From positions 1-33,361 of the forward strand of contig CAMGMU010000018.1 of assembly GCA_946059305.1 (NCBI GenBank): a stretch of DNA of 33,361 bases. The letters are read 5' to 3'. Both the position numbers and the translations under genes were made by a program. The notes under the pieces were generated by a model, which saw nothing but the letters and a program-made list of their open reading frames with translations, was not told where the DNA came from and made no database searches. The stretch is from an uncultured Bacteroidales bacterium. GTDB taxonomy: Bacteria > Bacteroidota > Bacteroidia > Bacteroidales > Paludibacteraceae. Positions 11,971 through 18,980 of this stretch are shown here, piece by piece. Each line of letters begins with the position of its first letter. The first letter of the stretch is position 1.

Positions 11971-13695
11971 ATGAAACATATCTTCTTCTTTGATCGTAAG
12001 GAAGTCCGAACCCTCGAATCGCCACTAAAGCCGCTAACGATGCTATCACTGCTTTCGCGTAAAGTGCTTATATCTGTATTTGTATGGATGCCATCTGTTG
12101 TGGCATGGGCAGCTACGCCCCACGATCAAGATTGTCCCTACCTCCATCAGCTCGACTTGGCGCTCGACCGCAAGCAAGATTTTGTATCCCAAAAAGAGGA
12201 TAATCTCGAAAACATACGGGCTATATGGCGTAATGCAACGGGGCAAACCCGTTTTGACCTTGCATCAGAGATTTACCTCCTTTATAATGGTTTGAACACG
12301 GACTCGGCCTATGCTTATGCGCTTTATGCCGCTGAGGCAGCACGTGACTTGCGCTCGCCCGAACTTATCCAACGTGCGCTTATCTATCAAGCGCAATGCA
12401 TGAGCATCAACTGCCTTTTTGACAGAGCGCGTGTTATCCTGCAGCAGATAGAACCAGAACTCTACGAAAGCAACCAACTGTTGTTCTATAAAGCATGCTG
12501 CTCGCTCTGTATTTGGGAGTCAGAATTCAGCACTATTCAAGCAGAAAGAGAAGCCGATTGGCGAAAAGTACCTGAATACCGCAAACGCATCATGGAACTC
12601 GAACCCGACCCCGTGTGGCGCGCACAAGAAGAAGCCATCCTGCAAGCAGAGCTCTCCACCCCGGAGCAGGCTATTGCTACACTCTTACCCGTCTTTCAAG
12701 CCTTACCACCCGAGTCCGACCAAGTGCGGTTCCTCGCTAATAGTCTCGGCTCGTTTTACGCCCGGCTCAACCAAACCGACTCAGCGCTACATTACTACGC
12801 TATCTCCGCCATCTCTGATATCCACCACGGCGTGATGGAGCATGCATCCTTGCGCGAAGTGGCTCTGATTCTTTTTCGTCAAGGCGACACCAAACGAGCG
12901 TACCGCTACATGCAATGCTGCATTGAAGATGCCGAATACTGCAAGGCGCGATTACGTACTATCGAGATGGCAGGAGATATGCCCGTTATACTCGAGACAT
13001 ACAAACGCACTATCCGTGAGCAACAAGAGCACCTTCGCGTGGTGAATACACTCCTCATCTCCGGCATTGTGCTCCTGCTATTGGTGGTGATGATAGTCGT
13101 GTTCGTTATTATCAAGCTACATCGAGCTAACGAAAAGGTGACGTTAGCATCCGAGCAACTACTCGTGGCCAACGATCAACTCAGGCAACGGCAGACACAA
13201 CTCGAAGACTCCAACCTTTCACTTCAAGATAGTAATCGCATTCGTTCTGCATACGTTACCCAATATATGAAAGAATGCTCTGACACCATCGAGAAACTCG
13301 GACTCTATCATAAGCAACTGCTTCGCACAGCACTATCCAGCAACTACGAAGCCCTGCTCGCAGCTGTGAAATCCACCGATTTCATCGATGAAAACCTCCG
13401 CACATTCTATCTCCATTTCGATGAGACGTTTCTCTCGCTCTTCCCACATTTCGTAGAGGACTTCAATCAGTTCCTCCGCCCCGATGCACAATTTCCTATC
13501 CCATCTACCGGTAAACTTTCCACCGAACTCCGAATCTTCGCGCTCATACGCCTCGGCATTTCTGACTCCGATGACATAGCCCGATTCCTTCGTCTTTCCC
13601 CAAAAACCGTTCATAACTACCGTGCTGCAGTACGCAACCGCGCCACCGAATCACGAGCCACCCTTGAGTCACGTGTACTCCAAATAGGGCTGTAG
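11971..13695 (+). CDS. susR: SusR-type membrane-spanning transcriptional regulator (DUF6377-like)
   Basis: A regulator of the type that controls the B. thetaiotaomicron starch operon. It has 574 residues from 11971; an ATG at 12040 would leave a cleaner signal sequence (MLSLLSRKVLISVFVWMPSV then VAWA) and is a credible alternative. A periplasmic TPR-like sensor (about 55-355) opens with LDLALDRKQDFVSQKEDNL and includes LYNGLNTDSAYAYALYAAE, patterns I associate with this family. One membrane span (about 357-383) and a coiled coil (about 388-430) follow. The C-terminal domain has FYLHFDETFLSLFPHFVEDF, STELRIFALIRLGISDS and a helix-turn-helix at DDIARFLRLSPKTVHNYRAA. It is transcribed away from the glucan operon and probably activates it when a malto- or isomalto-oligosaccharide binds in the periplasm. 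The symbol reflects family likeness, not proven orthology. Confidence 0.85.
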   Translation: MKHIFFFDRKEVRTLESPLKPLTMLSLLSRKVLISVFVWMPSVVAWAATPHDQDCPYLHQLDLALDRKQDFVSQKEDNLENIRAIWRNATGQTRFDLASEIYLLYNGLNTDSAYAYALYAAEAARDLRSPELIQRALIYQAQCMSINCLFDRARVILQQIEPELYESNQLLFYKACCSLCIWESEFSTIQAEREADWRKVPEYRKRIMELEPDPVWRAQEEAILQAELSTPEQAIATLLPVFQALPPESDQVRFLANSLGSFYARLNQTDSALHYYAISAISDIHHGVMEHASLREVALILFRQGDTKRAYRYMQCCIEDAEYCKARLRTIEMAGDMPVILETYKRTIREQQEHLRVVNTLLISGIVLLLLVVMIVVFVIIKLHRANEKVTLASEQLLVANDQLRQRQTQLEDSNLSLQDSNRIRSAYVTQYMKECSDTIEKLGLYHKQLLRTALSSNYEALLAAVKSTDFIDENLRTFYLHFDETFLSLFPHFVEDFNQFLRPDAQFPIPSTGKLSTELRIFALIRLGISDSDDIARFLRLSPKTVHNYRAAVRNRATESRATLESRVLQIGL

Positions 13696-13965
13696 CTATT
13701 GAAGGTACTCTAAAATGTGTAACGCTCTTCGAGCTGCATCGCTTCGCTCGCTGTTTGTAACGAGGTGTCTTGTTGACGCGAGTGTACACCTTCTCGTGCT
13801 TGCATGCTCGGCCGCTGTGCGTGCCGGTGAGCCAGTTACCATGAACAATACCCATAATCAATTCCCTCCATGTCCGCCTGATAGATAACTGCGAGGTGCG
13901 GGGACGAGAGGGTTAGGAATAAACCTCGCAGGGTTAAACAAAAAGAATTAAAGAGCAATGGCTCT

Positions 13966-14042
13966 GGAACCATCTGGAACCTTTGGAACAGCCGCAGGCT
14001 ACTGGAACGCGCGCTTTAGCGCTACTGGAACGCCCGCAGGGC
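13966..14042 (+). repeat. GGAAC-hairpin intergenic repeats, cluster 1
   Basis: Five GGAAC motifs occur at 13966, 13976, 13985, 14004 and 14027. The last three are each followed by a tiny hairpin: GCC-GCA-GGC, GCGC-TTTA-GCGC, and GCCC-GCA-GGGC. The unit CTGGAACGCCCGCAGGGC (14025-14042) recurs exactly at 15809-15826 and, lacking the first C (preceded by T), near 15712-15729. The unit looks like a REP-type dispersed intergenic repeat. Confidence 0.65.
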
Positions 14043-14182
14043 TCATTGCGGCTACTCACGTACGTGTGTGCGATGGTAACGCGATGAACGTGCGATGAGC
14101 GTGCGGTGATTTTGAATTGCGGTGCAAAATTACTGCAAAAATTTGGATAAAAAAAAGGTAAAATGCACGAAATCCGAAAAAA

Positions 14183-14220
14183 ATGCGATTAACTCTGTAA
14201 AAATACAGAGGAGTTGCATA
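14183..14220. other. small perfect hairpin with extended pairing
   Basis: CTCTGTA (14193-14199) and TACAGAG (14204-14210) pair around an AAAA loop. Flanking AACTC/GAGTT and ATGC/GCAT can pair in an alternative, longer fold. It could be part of a terminator or an RNA element; nothing in the neighbourhood shows which. Confidence 0.4.
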
Positions 14221-14254
14221 TTTACAATTATCTCATGTTGACATATTTGTCAAA

Positions 14255-14502
14255 GCGTTACAAGCGTTACAAACGTTACACATTTTTGAGTTTCAGGCAC
14301 GTGTGCGCATATTAGTATAATATAATACTCCCCCCTTCGATACATCCCCCCCAAATTTATCATTTAAACACATGGAAAAATTGCATATAAAATACCGAAA
14401 AGTAGGGAGTAAAGTGGTCAAAAGTAAGTAGTAATGGCCGAAAAAGCGGGACTTGATGATTCCTTACTCTCGAATGTGTAACGTTTGTAACGCTTGTAAC
14501 GC
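14255..14502. repeat. 30-bp perfect inverted repeat built from 9-bp tandem units
   Basis: The 30 bases at 14255-14284 are the exact reverse complement of 14473-14502, separated by 188 bases. Each arm is made of three 9-mers of the type GCGTTACAA, GCGTTACAA, ACGTTACAC. The enclosed segment has C-runs (14329-14351) and a smaller TACTCCC/GGGAGTA inversion, but no ORF of note. The arms contain the GTGTAACG core also found in the outer 22-bp inverted repeat. Confidence 0.75.
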
Positions 14503-14523
14503 TCGCTTTAGCTCGCTATTCTG

Positions 14524-14680
14524 CTGTCTATTTTCTTAGGAAAGTGTCTATGTTTGCGGAAACTGTCTACTTTCTTAGGAAAAATAGTATTAACCTGTCT
14601 ACTTTTTTTAGGAAAAGACACGATGAGCGTTACACATTTTAGAGTAAGGGTTGTAAACCTGTCTATTTATTTCAGGATAA
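14524..14680 (+). repeat. array of about 20-bp T-rich repeats
   Basis: Copies resembling CTGTCTACTTTCTTAGGAAA start at 14524, 14544 (degenerate), 14563, 14595 and 14659. The first three are head to tail at 19-20 base spacing; the last two are 32 and 64 bases further on. Related sequences (GAGTCAACCTTTTCAGGAAA) lie at 32807 and 32870 in the other non-coding island. Spacing is irregular and copies diverge, so this is not a CRISPR array. Confidence 0.65.
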
Positions 14681-14698
14681 GACAATTTTCACAAATTC

Positions 14699-14741
14699 TG
14701 CATGCATTCTGCATACATGTGCATTAAGTGTGCATCCGGTT
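14699..14741 (+). repeat. four 10-11 bp TGCA tandem repeats
   Basis: Units beginning TGCA at 14699, 14710, 14720 and 14731, of 11, 10, 11 and 11 bases. The third is TGCATTAAGTG and the fourth TGCATCCGGTT. A near-identical array is at 32944-32987, also ending in TGCA-A-CCGGT. The period is one helical turn, so a protein could bind all units on the same face. Confidence 0.65.
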
Positions 14742-14795
14742 TATCCGTGGAGAAGGGTGCATGGATGTGGAAAAATAGTCGCAAACTGTGGAAAA
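14741..14795. other. cluster of DnaA-box-like sites
   Basis: TGTGGAAAA occurs at 14766-14774 and 14787-14795; its reverse complement TTTTCCACA fits the DnaA box form TTWTNCACA. TTATCCGTG at 14741-14749 is a weaker match. No dnaA, dnaN or partition gene is visible, so this is recorded only as a site cluster. Confidence 0.25.
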
Positions 14796-14883
14796 TCTTG
14801 TAATTTCAGCAAAAAATCTTTGCAATTTTGTAAAAAGAGGACTTTTTTTAGGATTTGCTAACGTGTTTTTAAGATTTTTGTAG

Positions 14884-14911
14884 TAATTTTGCGCCGCAAA
14901 TGAAAATTTGC
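14884..14911 (+). promoter_or_regulatory. -7 element and 5'-terminal hairpin of the small secreted-protein gene
   Basis: TAATTTTG at 14884-14891 fits the -7 consensus, although no TTG occurs at the right distance upstream (the nearest, at 14855-14857, is 26 bases away). The predicted start of transcription, about 14898, falls at a hairpin GCAAAT-GAAA-ATTTGC (14896-14911) with a GNRA-type loop. The ATG at 14900 lies inside this hairpin, which favours the ATG at 14966 as the true start. Confidence 0.5.
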
Positions 14912-14965
14912 AATACCCTTTCTTACTACACACTATTTCTGCTAACACTAACTTTACTAACACGT

Positions 14966-15610
14966 ATGTCAAGGTTTTTCAGGATACTTCTACTCTTGCT
15001 CTGCGCCTTCTCGGCTATGAGCGTTGAGATGCAAGCTCTGAATGCATCCGCTTCTGGTCTTCCGACTCGTGAGGCGGTTGTATATGCGCCTTTTTCGGAT
15101 GGTCACGTCCTTCAGATGGCAGCGGTTAGTGCTCCCAGCTTTACAAATACCAATTCGCTGCTCAATCGTAAAGTAAGCTCCCGCGGCAAATATACCCACA
15201 ATACTTCTTCTGGTTCGTATGGTGGTACCGTGATTTCGAAACGAACGCATACTGTTCGTTCTGTGGGCGCTTCTACCAACTCTCGTGGCGGTTCTTATAG
15301 CAGCACGACGGCTCGTCGTGGTGCTACTTATAGCGCAACGGGTGGTGCTGCTGATCGATTGGGTGTAGCCAATGTGGTTCATACGACGACCATAATGCGC
15401 GAACAAGCCGAGGGTAACAACACTAACAACACTCCCGACAATACTTTGGGCGTTGAAACCGATAAGGATTTGCGTCCGGGCGAATTGACTCCCATTGGCG
15501 ATGCCATTCTCCCCTTGCTGCTGATGCTATCCTTCTATGCTGCATACTGCTTCATCCGAAGAAAATCGCTTGCACGCTCGCACGTTTCGGCTACTACTGT
15601 TGTTGAATAA
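14966..15610 (+). CDS. small Ser/Thr/Gly-rich secreted protein with C-terminal membrane anchor
   Basis: A 214-residue protein of unknown family. The N-terminus MSRFFRILLLLLCAFSAMSV is a signal sequence. The middle (about 65-150) is low in complexity and rich in Ser, Thr, Gly, Arg and Tyr with repeated short motifs (SSGSYGG, SRGGSYSS, RRGATYS). The C-terminus has the tripartite form of a sorting signal: TPIGDAILPLLLMLSFYAAY, then CFIRRK. This resembles PID-CTERM-like signals known from Bacteroidota, though the motif here is P-I-G-D. A longer start at 14900 is unlikely because it lies in the leader hairpin. The gene is single, with its own -7 element and terminator. It may be a surface or envelope protein; function is unknown. 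Confidence 0.72.
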   Translation: MSRFFRILLLLLCAFSAMSVEMQALNASASGLPTREAVVYAPFSDGHVLQMAAVSAPSFTNTNSLLNRKVSSRGKYTHNTSSGSYGGTVISKRTHTVRSVGASTNSRGGSYSSTTARRGATYSATGGAADRLGVANVVHTTTIMREQAEGNNTNNTPDNTLGVETDKDLRPGELTPIGDAILPLLLMLSFYAAYCFIRRKSLARSHVSATTVVE

Positions 15611-15634
15611 AAACATCCCCCCATATATCAAAGC

Positions 15635-15660
15635 ATAAAGCTCCCTAATGGGAGCTTTAT
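15635..15660 (+). terminator. intrinsic terminator-like hairpin
   Basis: ATAAAGCTCCC and GGGAGCTTTAT pair perfectly (11 bp) around a TAAT loop, 24 bases after the stop codon at 15610. The trailing arm itself ends CTTTAT and is followed by GTGTTT, so the U-run is weak but present. The A-rich leading arm would also give a U-rich tail on the other strand. Confidence 0.7.
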
Positions 15661-15685
15661 GTGTTTCGTCTATTGCCTTGCGGCC

Positions 15686-15826
15686 CAGAACCATCTGGAA
15701 CGCCGCAGGCATTGGAACGCCCGCAGGGCAATTGGAACCATCTGGAACGTGCGCAGCACCATTGGAACGCCTGGAACGGTCCTCCCCTTTAAGGGGAGTC
15801 AGAGGGGTCTGGAACGCCCGCAGGGC
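15686..15826 (+). repeat. GGAAC-hairpin intergenic repeats, cluster 2
   Basis: Seven GGAAC motifs at 15698, 15714, 15734, 15744, 15764, 15773 and 15811. Several are followed by mini-hairpins (GCC-GCA-GGC, GCCC-GCA-GGGC). A palindromic segment, TCCCCTTTAAGGGGA (15783-15797), resembles a widely dispersed Bacteroidota intergenic sequence. The cluster ends ten bases before the nadB stop codon. It is the same family as the cluster at 13966-14042. Confidence 0.65.
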
Positions 15827-15835
15827 ATAATCTTC

Positions 15836-17425
15836 TTAGTGCTGAACGCGAGGTGGATGCGGGTAATCGATAGTATAATGCAATCCGCGGCTTTCTTTGC
15901 GTTCGAGTGCTTGTCGGGTAATCAAATAGCCTACGTTAATCAGGTTGCGAAGCTCGCAAATCTCGCGGGTAGGTTTGACTCTTCGGAAGAGGTCCTCGGT
16001 CTCTTCATAGAGCAGGTCGAGTCGTTCCCACGCTCTTCGTAAACGCAAATCCGAGCGTACGATACCTACATAGGTGGACATGACTTGCCCTACTTCTTTT
16101 ACGTCTTGCGCAATCAGCACTTTCTCCTCTACTGAGAGCGTTCCTTCATCATTCCACTCCGGCACGTTTTCATTGAACGAATATTGATCGACTACCGAAA
16201 GCGAGTGTTTAGCAGCCGCGTCGGCATATACCACAGCCTCGATGAGCGAGTTGCTGGCCAAGCGATTGCCGCCATGAAGGCCTGTACAACTGCATTCGCC
16301 TACGGCATATAGTCTGTGAATCGATGATTCGGCATCGAGGTTGACCTTGATGCCACCGCACATGTAGTGAGCGCAAGGCGTAACGGGGATATAGTCTTTG
16401 GTGATGTCAATGCCAATGGTGAGGCACTTGGCATAGATATTCGGGAAATGGTGCTTGGTTTCCTCGGGATCTTTATGGGTGACATCGAGGCAGACATGGT
16501 CGATACCATGAAGCTTCATCTCATTATCTATAGCGCGCGCAACGATGTCGCGCGGTGCGAGCGAGAGTCGTTCGTCGTATTTATGCATAAACTCCTCCCC
16601 ATTGGGTAATCGGAGGATGCCACCATAACCTCGCATCGCCTCGGTGATGAGGTAAGCAGGATGCGTTTCAGCAGGGTTATACAATGCCGTGGGGTGGAAT
16701 TGCACGAACTCCATTCCCTCTACTTTGCCTTTGGCGCGATATACCATCGCGATGCCATCGCCGGTGGAGATGTTCGGGTTGGTGGTAGAGGCATAGACCG
16801 AACCGGTGCCACCGGTAGCCATCAGCGTGACTTTGGCCAGATAGGTATCTACCCGATGCGTATCCGGGTTAAGGATATACGCACCATAACATTCGATATC
16901 GGGCGTACGACGTGTGACGCGAACGCCTAAATGGTGCTGGGTGATGATTTCCACTGCGAAGTGGTTCTCCAAAACATCGATATACGGATTGCTTCGGACA
17001 GCTTCCATCAATCCGCGCTGAATCTCAAAGCCGGTGTCGTCAGCATGATGGAGAATGCGAAACTCCGAATGGCCTCCTTCGCGATGCAAATCAAAGCTGC
17101 CATCGGCTTTCTTATCGAAATTCACGCCCCATTCTACCAGTTCACGAATGCCCTCCGGCGCTCGGGTTACGACCTGCCGAACGGCATCGGGGTCGGATAT
17201 CCAATCGCCTGCTACCATGGTATCGTGGATGTGCTTTTCAAAATCATCTACGAGCAGGTTGGTTACGGAGGCTATGCCGCCTTGCGCCTTGGCAGTATTG
17301 GCTTCGCTGAGGCTCGTTTTGCAGCAGAGAGCGATACTGTATTTCTTCTCACGCGCCACTTTCAGCGCGAAACTCATGCCGGCTACACCGCCGCCGATAA
17401 TGAGGAAATCGTATTTCTTTACCAT
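15836..17425 (-). CDS. nadB: L-aspartate oxidase
   Basis: First enzyme of de novo NAD synthesis: FAD-dependent oxidation of L-aspartate to iminoaspartate in the cytoplasm. The 529-residue protein has the dinucleotide motif GGGVAGMSFA at about 11-20, then EANTAKAQGGIA, the active-site segment HREGGHSEFRILHHADDTG, GMEFVQFHPTAL, and the flavin-binding GLHGGNRLASNSLIEAVVYA. The C-terminal helical domain is present. Length is normal. The start is the ATG at 17425: an in-frame ATG at 17449 overlaps the -7 element. The gene stands alone and diverges from dacB; no nadA or nadC is visible here. Confidence 0.96.
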   Translation of the reverse strand: MVKKYDFLIIGGGVAGMSFALKVAREKKYSIALCCKTSLSEANTAKAQGGIASVTNLLVDDFEKHIHDTMVAGDWISDPDAVRQVVTRAPEGIRELVEWGVNFDKKADGSFDLHREGGHSEFRILHHADDTGFEIQRGLMEAVRSNPYIDVLENHFAVEIITQHHLGVRVTRRTPDIECYGAYILNPDTHRVDTYLAKVTLMATGGTGSVYASTTNPNISTGDGIAMVYRAKGKVEGMEFVQFHPTALYNPAETHPAYLITEAMRGYGGILRLPNGEEFMHKYDERLSLAPRDIVARAIDNEMKLHGIDHVCLDVTHKDPEETKHHFPNIYAKCLTIGIDITKDYIPVTPCAHYMCGGIKVNLDAESSIHRLYAVGECSCTGLHGGNRLASNSLIEAVVYADAAAKHSLSVVDQYSFNENVPEWNDEGTLSVEEKVLIAQDVKEVGQVMSTYVGIVRSDLRLRRAWERLDLLYEETEDLFRRVKPTREICELRNLINVGYLITRQALERKESRGLHYTIDYPHPPRVQH

Positions 17426-17446
17426 GTGATTATTTGGTTTGGCATG

Positions 17447-17477
17447 CAAAATTACTGCATTTTTACGAAATAAACAA
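17447..17477 (-). promoter_or_regulatory. promoter of nadB
   Basis: On the minus strand: TTG at 17477-17475, 20 bases, TAATTTTG at 17454-17447. The leader to the ATG at 17425 is only about 15 bases. The element excludes the upstream ATG at 17449 as start codon. Confidence 0.8.
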
Positions 17478-17495
17478 GAAAAATCGCATGTTTTT

Positions 17496-17526
17496 TTGCA
17501 GAATTGGTTTTTTTTTCGTATTTTTG
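17496..17526 (+). promoter_or_regulatory. promoter of the dacB operon
   Basis: TTG at 17496-17498, 20 bases, TATTTTTG at 17519-17526. Transcription would begin about 17533, placing the first usable ATG at 17550. It is back to back with the nadB promoter, 19 bases apart. Confidence 0.8.
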
Positions 17527-17549
17527 CAGAGCAATTTAAAAAATCGGCT

Positions 17550-18977
17550 ATGTTTAAAACAGGACTATTTATGCTATGTGCGCTTCTTAGCGCAGTGGGT
17601 CAACCGAGTAGATTGGCCAAACAAATGTTTGAATCCAACGATGTTACGCGTACGGCCAACGTAGGTGTATTGGTGGTAGATGCTGCTACCGGTGATACGA
17701 TAGATGCCTATCGTGCAGACAACCTCTTGCCGTCGGCCTCCACGATGAAAGTGGTGAGCACCTGTACGGCTCTCGAGCTGCTGGGCGCTGATTACCGTTG
17801 GAATACCTATCTTGAGACCGATGGTGAGCTGGTAGGCAATACGCTGTTGGGCAACCTCTATATCCGCGGTACTGGCGACCCTACATTGGCTTCGCCTGCC
17901 TTTGATGGGCGCGGACTGATGACTACGTGGGCACAGAAGCTCCATGCTATGGGAATCCATCGGATTGAAGGCAACGTGGTAGCTGACCTCTCGGCGTTTA
18001 ACAATGGTGATGCGATGAACGGTGGTTGGACGTTTGACGACATGGGAAACTATTATGGTATGGGCGTTTTCAGTCTCAATTATTTGGAGAACACGATGCA
18101 CGTGAACCTGCATTCGGGTAAGATGGGCGATGTGGCGGAGGTAATCAGTACCGAACCGGCCGACCCACGTTTGCATTTTACGAGTTATGCCCGCTGCACG
18201 AATATCACCTACGATGATGCGATGGTACATGGTGTGGCATTCAACTACAACCGTACGGTTACCGGTCAGATTCCTTCGGGTAAAGATGTGTTCAGCGTGC
18301 GCGCTGATATGCCCAACCCGGGTTTGACGCTCGCAGAGGAGTTGACGTATGAGTTGAAGCGCTTGGGTACGGAATTAACGGGCGAAGTGACGTATATGCT
18401 CATGCCAGAGAGCAAGCCGCGCACGGCCCTCTACACGCATCAGTCGGCACCGCTCGGGAAGGTGGTGGCCGAAACCAATATCCATTCTAACAACCTCTAT
18501 GCTGAGGCTATTTTCCGTACGGTAGCGCTCGAAAGCGGATTTCTGCCTGCGGGGGTGGAAGATGCGCGGAAAGTGGTGGCCGACTGCTGGAAGAGCAGGG
18601 GAGTGAAGTTCAGCCCTGTGTTTATGGTCGATGGTTCGGGCCTTGCTCCGCAAAATGGAATCGCTCCCAGCACGTTTGTGAGCATGCTGCAGTATATGTA
18701 TCGTTCACCCAACTATCGCGTTTTCTACGAATCATTGCCCGTTAGCGGCAAGTCGGGCACACTGAGTGGTATGCTAAAGAAGACGCCATTGGAAGGACGC
18801 GTGCACGCTAAGTCCGGTACGATAGCGCATTTGCGAAGCTACTGCGGCTATATTGAATTGTCAGGAGGTCGGGTTTGGACGTTCTCCATTGTGGTGAACA
18901 ACGGCAATGGTAGCTCGACTGCCGTGCGACGCGTGATGGAGAAATACCTTCTTGAACTTACGAAAGGACAGCTCTGA
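17550..18977 (+). CDS. dacB: D-alanyl-D-alanine carboxypeptidase/endopeptidase (PBP4 family)
   Basis: A peptidase family S13 enzyme that trims or opens peptidoglycan cross-links in the periplasm. The 475-residue product has a signal sequence (about 1-17), and the three penicillin-binding motifs are visible: S64-T-M-K67 in LLPSASTMKVVST, S313-N-N in IHSNNLYAEAI, and K421-S-G-T in HAKSGTIAHLRS. The large insertion between the first two motifs is typical of PBP4. Longer starts at 17434 and 17439 precede the promoter and are rejected. It is the first gene of a tight run: the biotin ligase follows after 3 bases. Confidence 0.94.
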   Translation: MFKTGLFMLCALLSAVGQPSRLAKQMFESNDVTRTANVGVLVVDAATGDTIDAYRADNLLPSASTMKVVSTCTALELLGADYRWNTYLETDGELVGNTLLGNLYIRGTGDPTLASPAFDGRGLMTTWAQKLHAMGIHRIEGNVVADLSAFNNGDAMNGGWTFDDMGNYYGMGVFSLNYLENTMHVNLHSGKMGDVAEVISTEPADPRLHFTSYARCTNITYDDAMVHGVAFNYNRTVTGQIPSGKDVFSVRADMPNPGLTLAEELTYELKRLGTELTGEVTYMLMPESKPRTALYTHQSAPLGKVVAETNIHSNNLYAEAIFRTVALESGFLPAGVEDARKVVADCWKSRGVKFSPVFMVDGSGLAPQNGIAPSTFVSMLQYMYRSPNYRVFYESLPVSGKSGTLSGMLKKTPLEGRVHAKSGTIAHLRSYCGYIELSGGRVWTFSIVVNNGNGSSTAVRRVMEKYLLELTKGQL

Positions 18978-18980
18978 TCC

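Larger units (their letters stand above)
13706..14646. repeat. 22-bp perfect inverted repeat bounding 897 bp
   Basis: The 22 bases at 13706-13727 (beginning TACTCTAAAATGTGTAACG) are the exact reverse complement of 14625-14646. The left arm starts 11 bases after the susR stop codon. AGG is found immediately outside the left arm (13703-13705), while the right flank reads AAGG from 14646, so a short AGG duplication is possible. No transposase is enclosed. A related, imperfect copy lies at 14465-14483. Confidence 0.7.
13696..14965. other. repeat-rich non-coding region
   Basis: About 1.27 kb without a convincing gene on either strand. It contains, in order: an outer 22-bp inverted repeat (left arm at 13706), a 9-bp inverted repeat CTGCGAGGT/ACCTCGCAG (13889-13897, 13923-13931), GGAAC-hairpin repeats (13966-14042), a hairpin (14183-14220), a 30-bp inverted repeat (14255-14502), C-rich tracts near 14329-14351, T-rich 20-mers (14524-14680), 11-mers with TGCA (14699-14741), and DnaA-box-like sites to 14795. 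Short open frames here lack recognisable protein character. Confidence 0.75.

Noticed and set aside
13544..13861. 105-codon minus-strand frame at the end of susR
   Set aside because: It overlaps the conserved helix-turn-helix coding end of susR and then runs into repeat DNA; its residues show no domain-like pattern.
14524..14741. Possible CRISPR array
   Set aside because: Repeats diverge, spacing is 10 to 64 bases rather than regular, there are no unique spacers of even length, and no cas genes are present.
14699..14795. Chromosomal replication origin
   Set aside because: Only two good DnaA-box-like sites and no replication genes nearby; not enough to call an origin.
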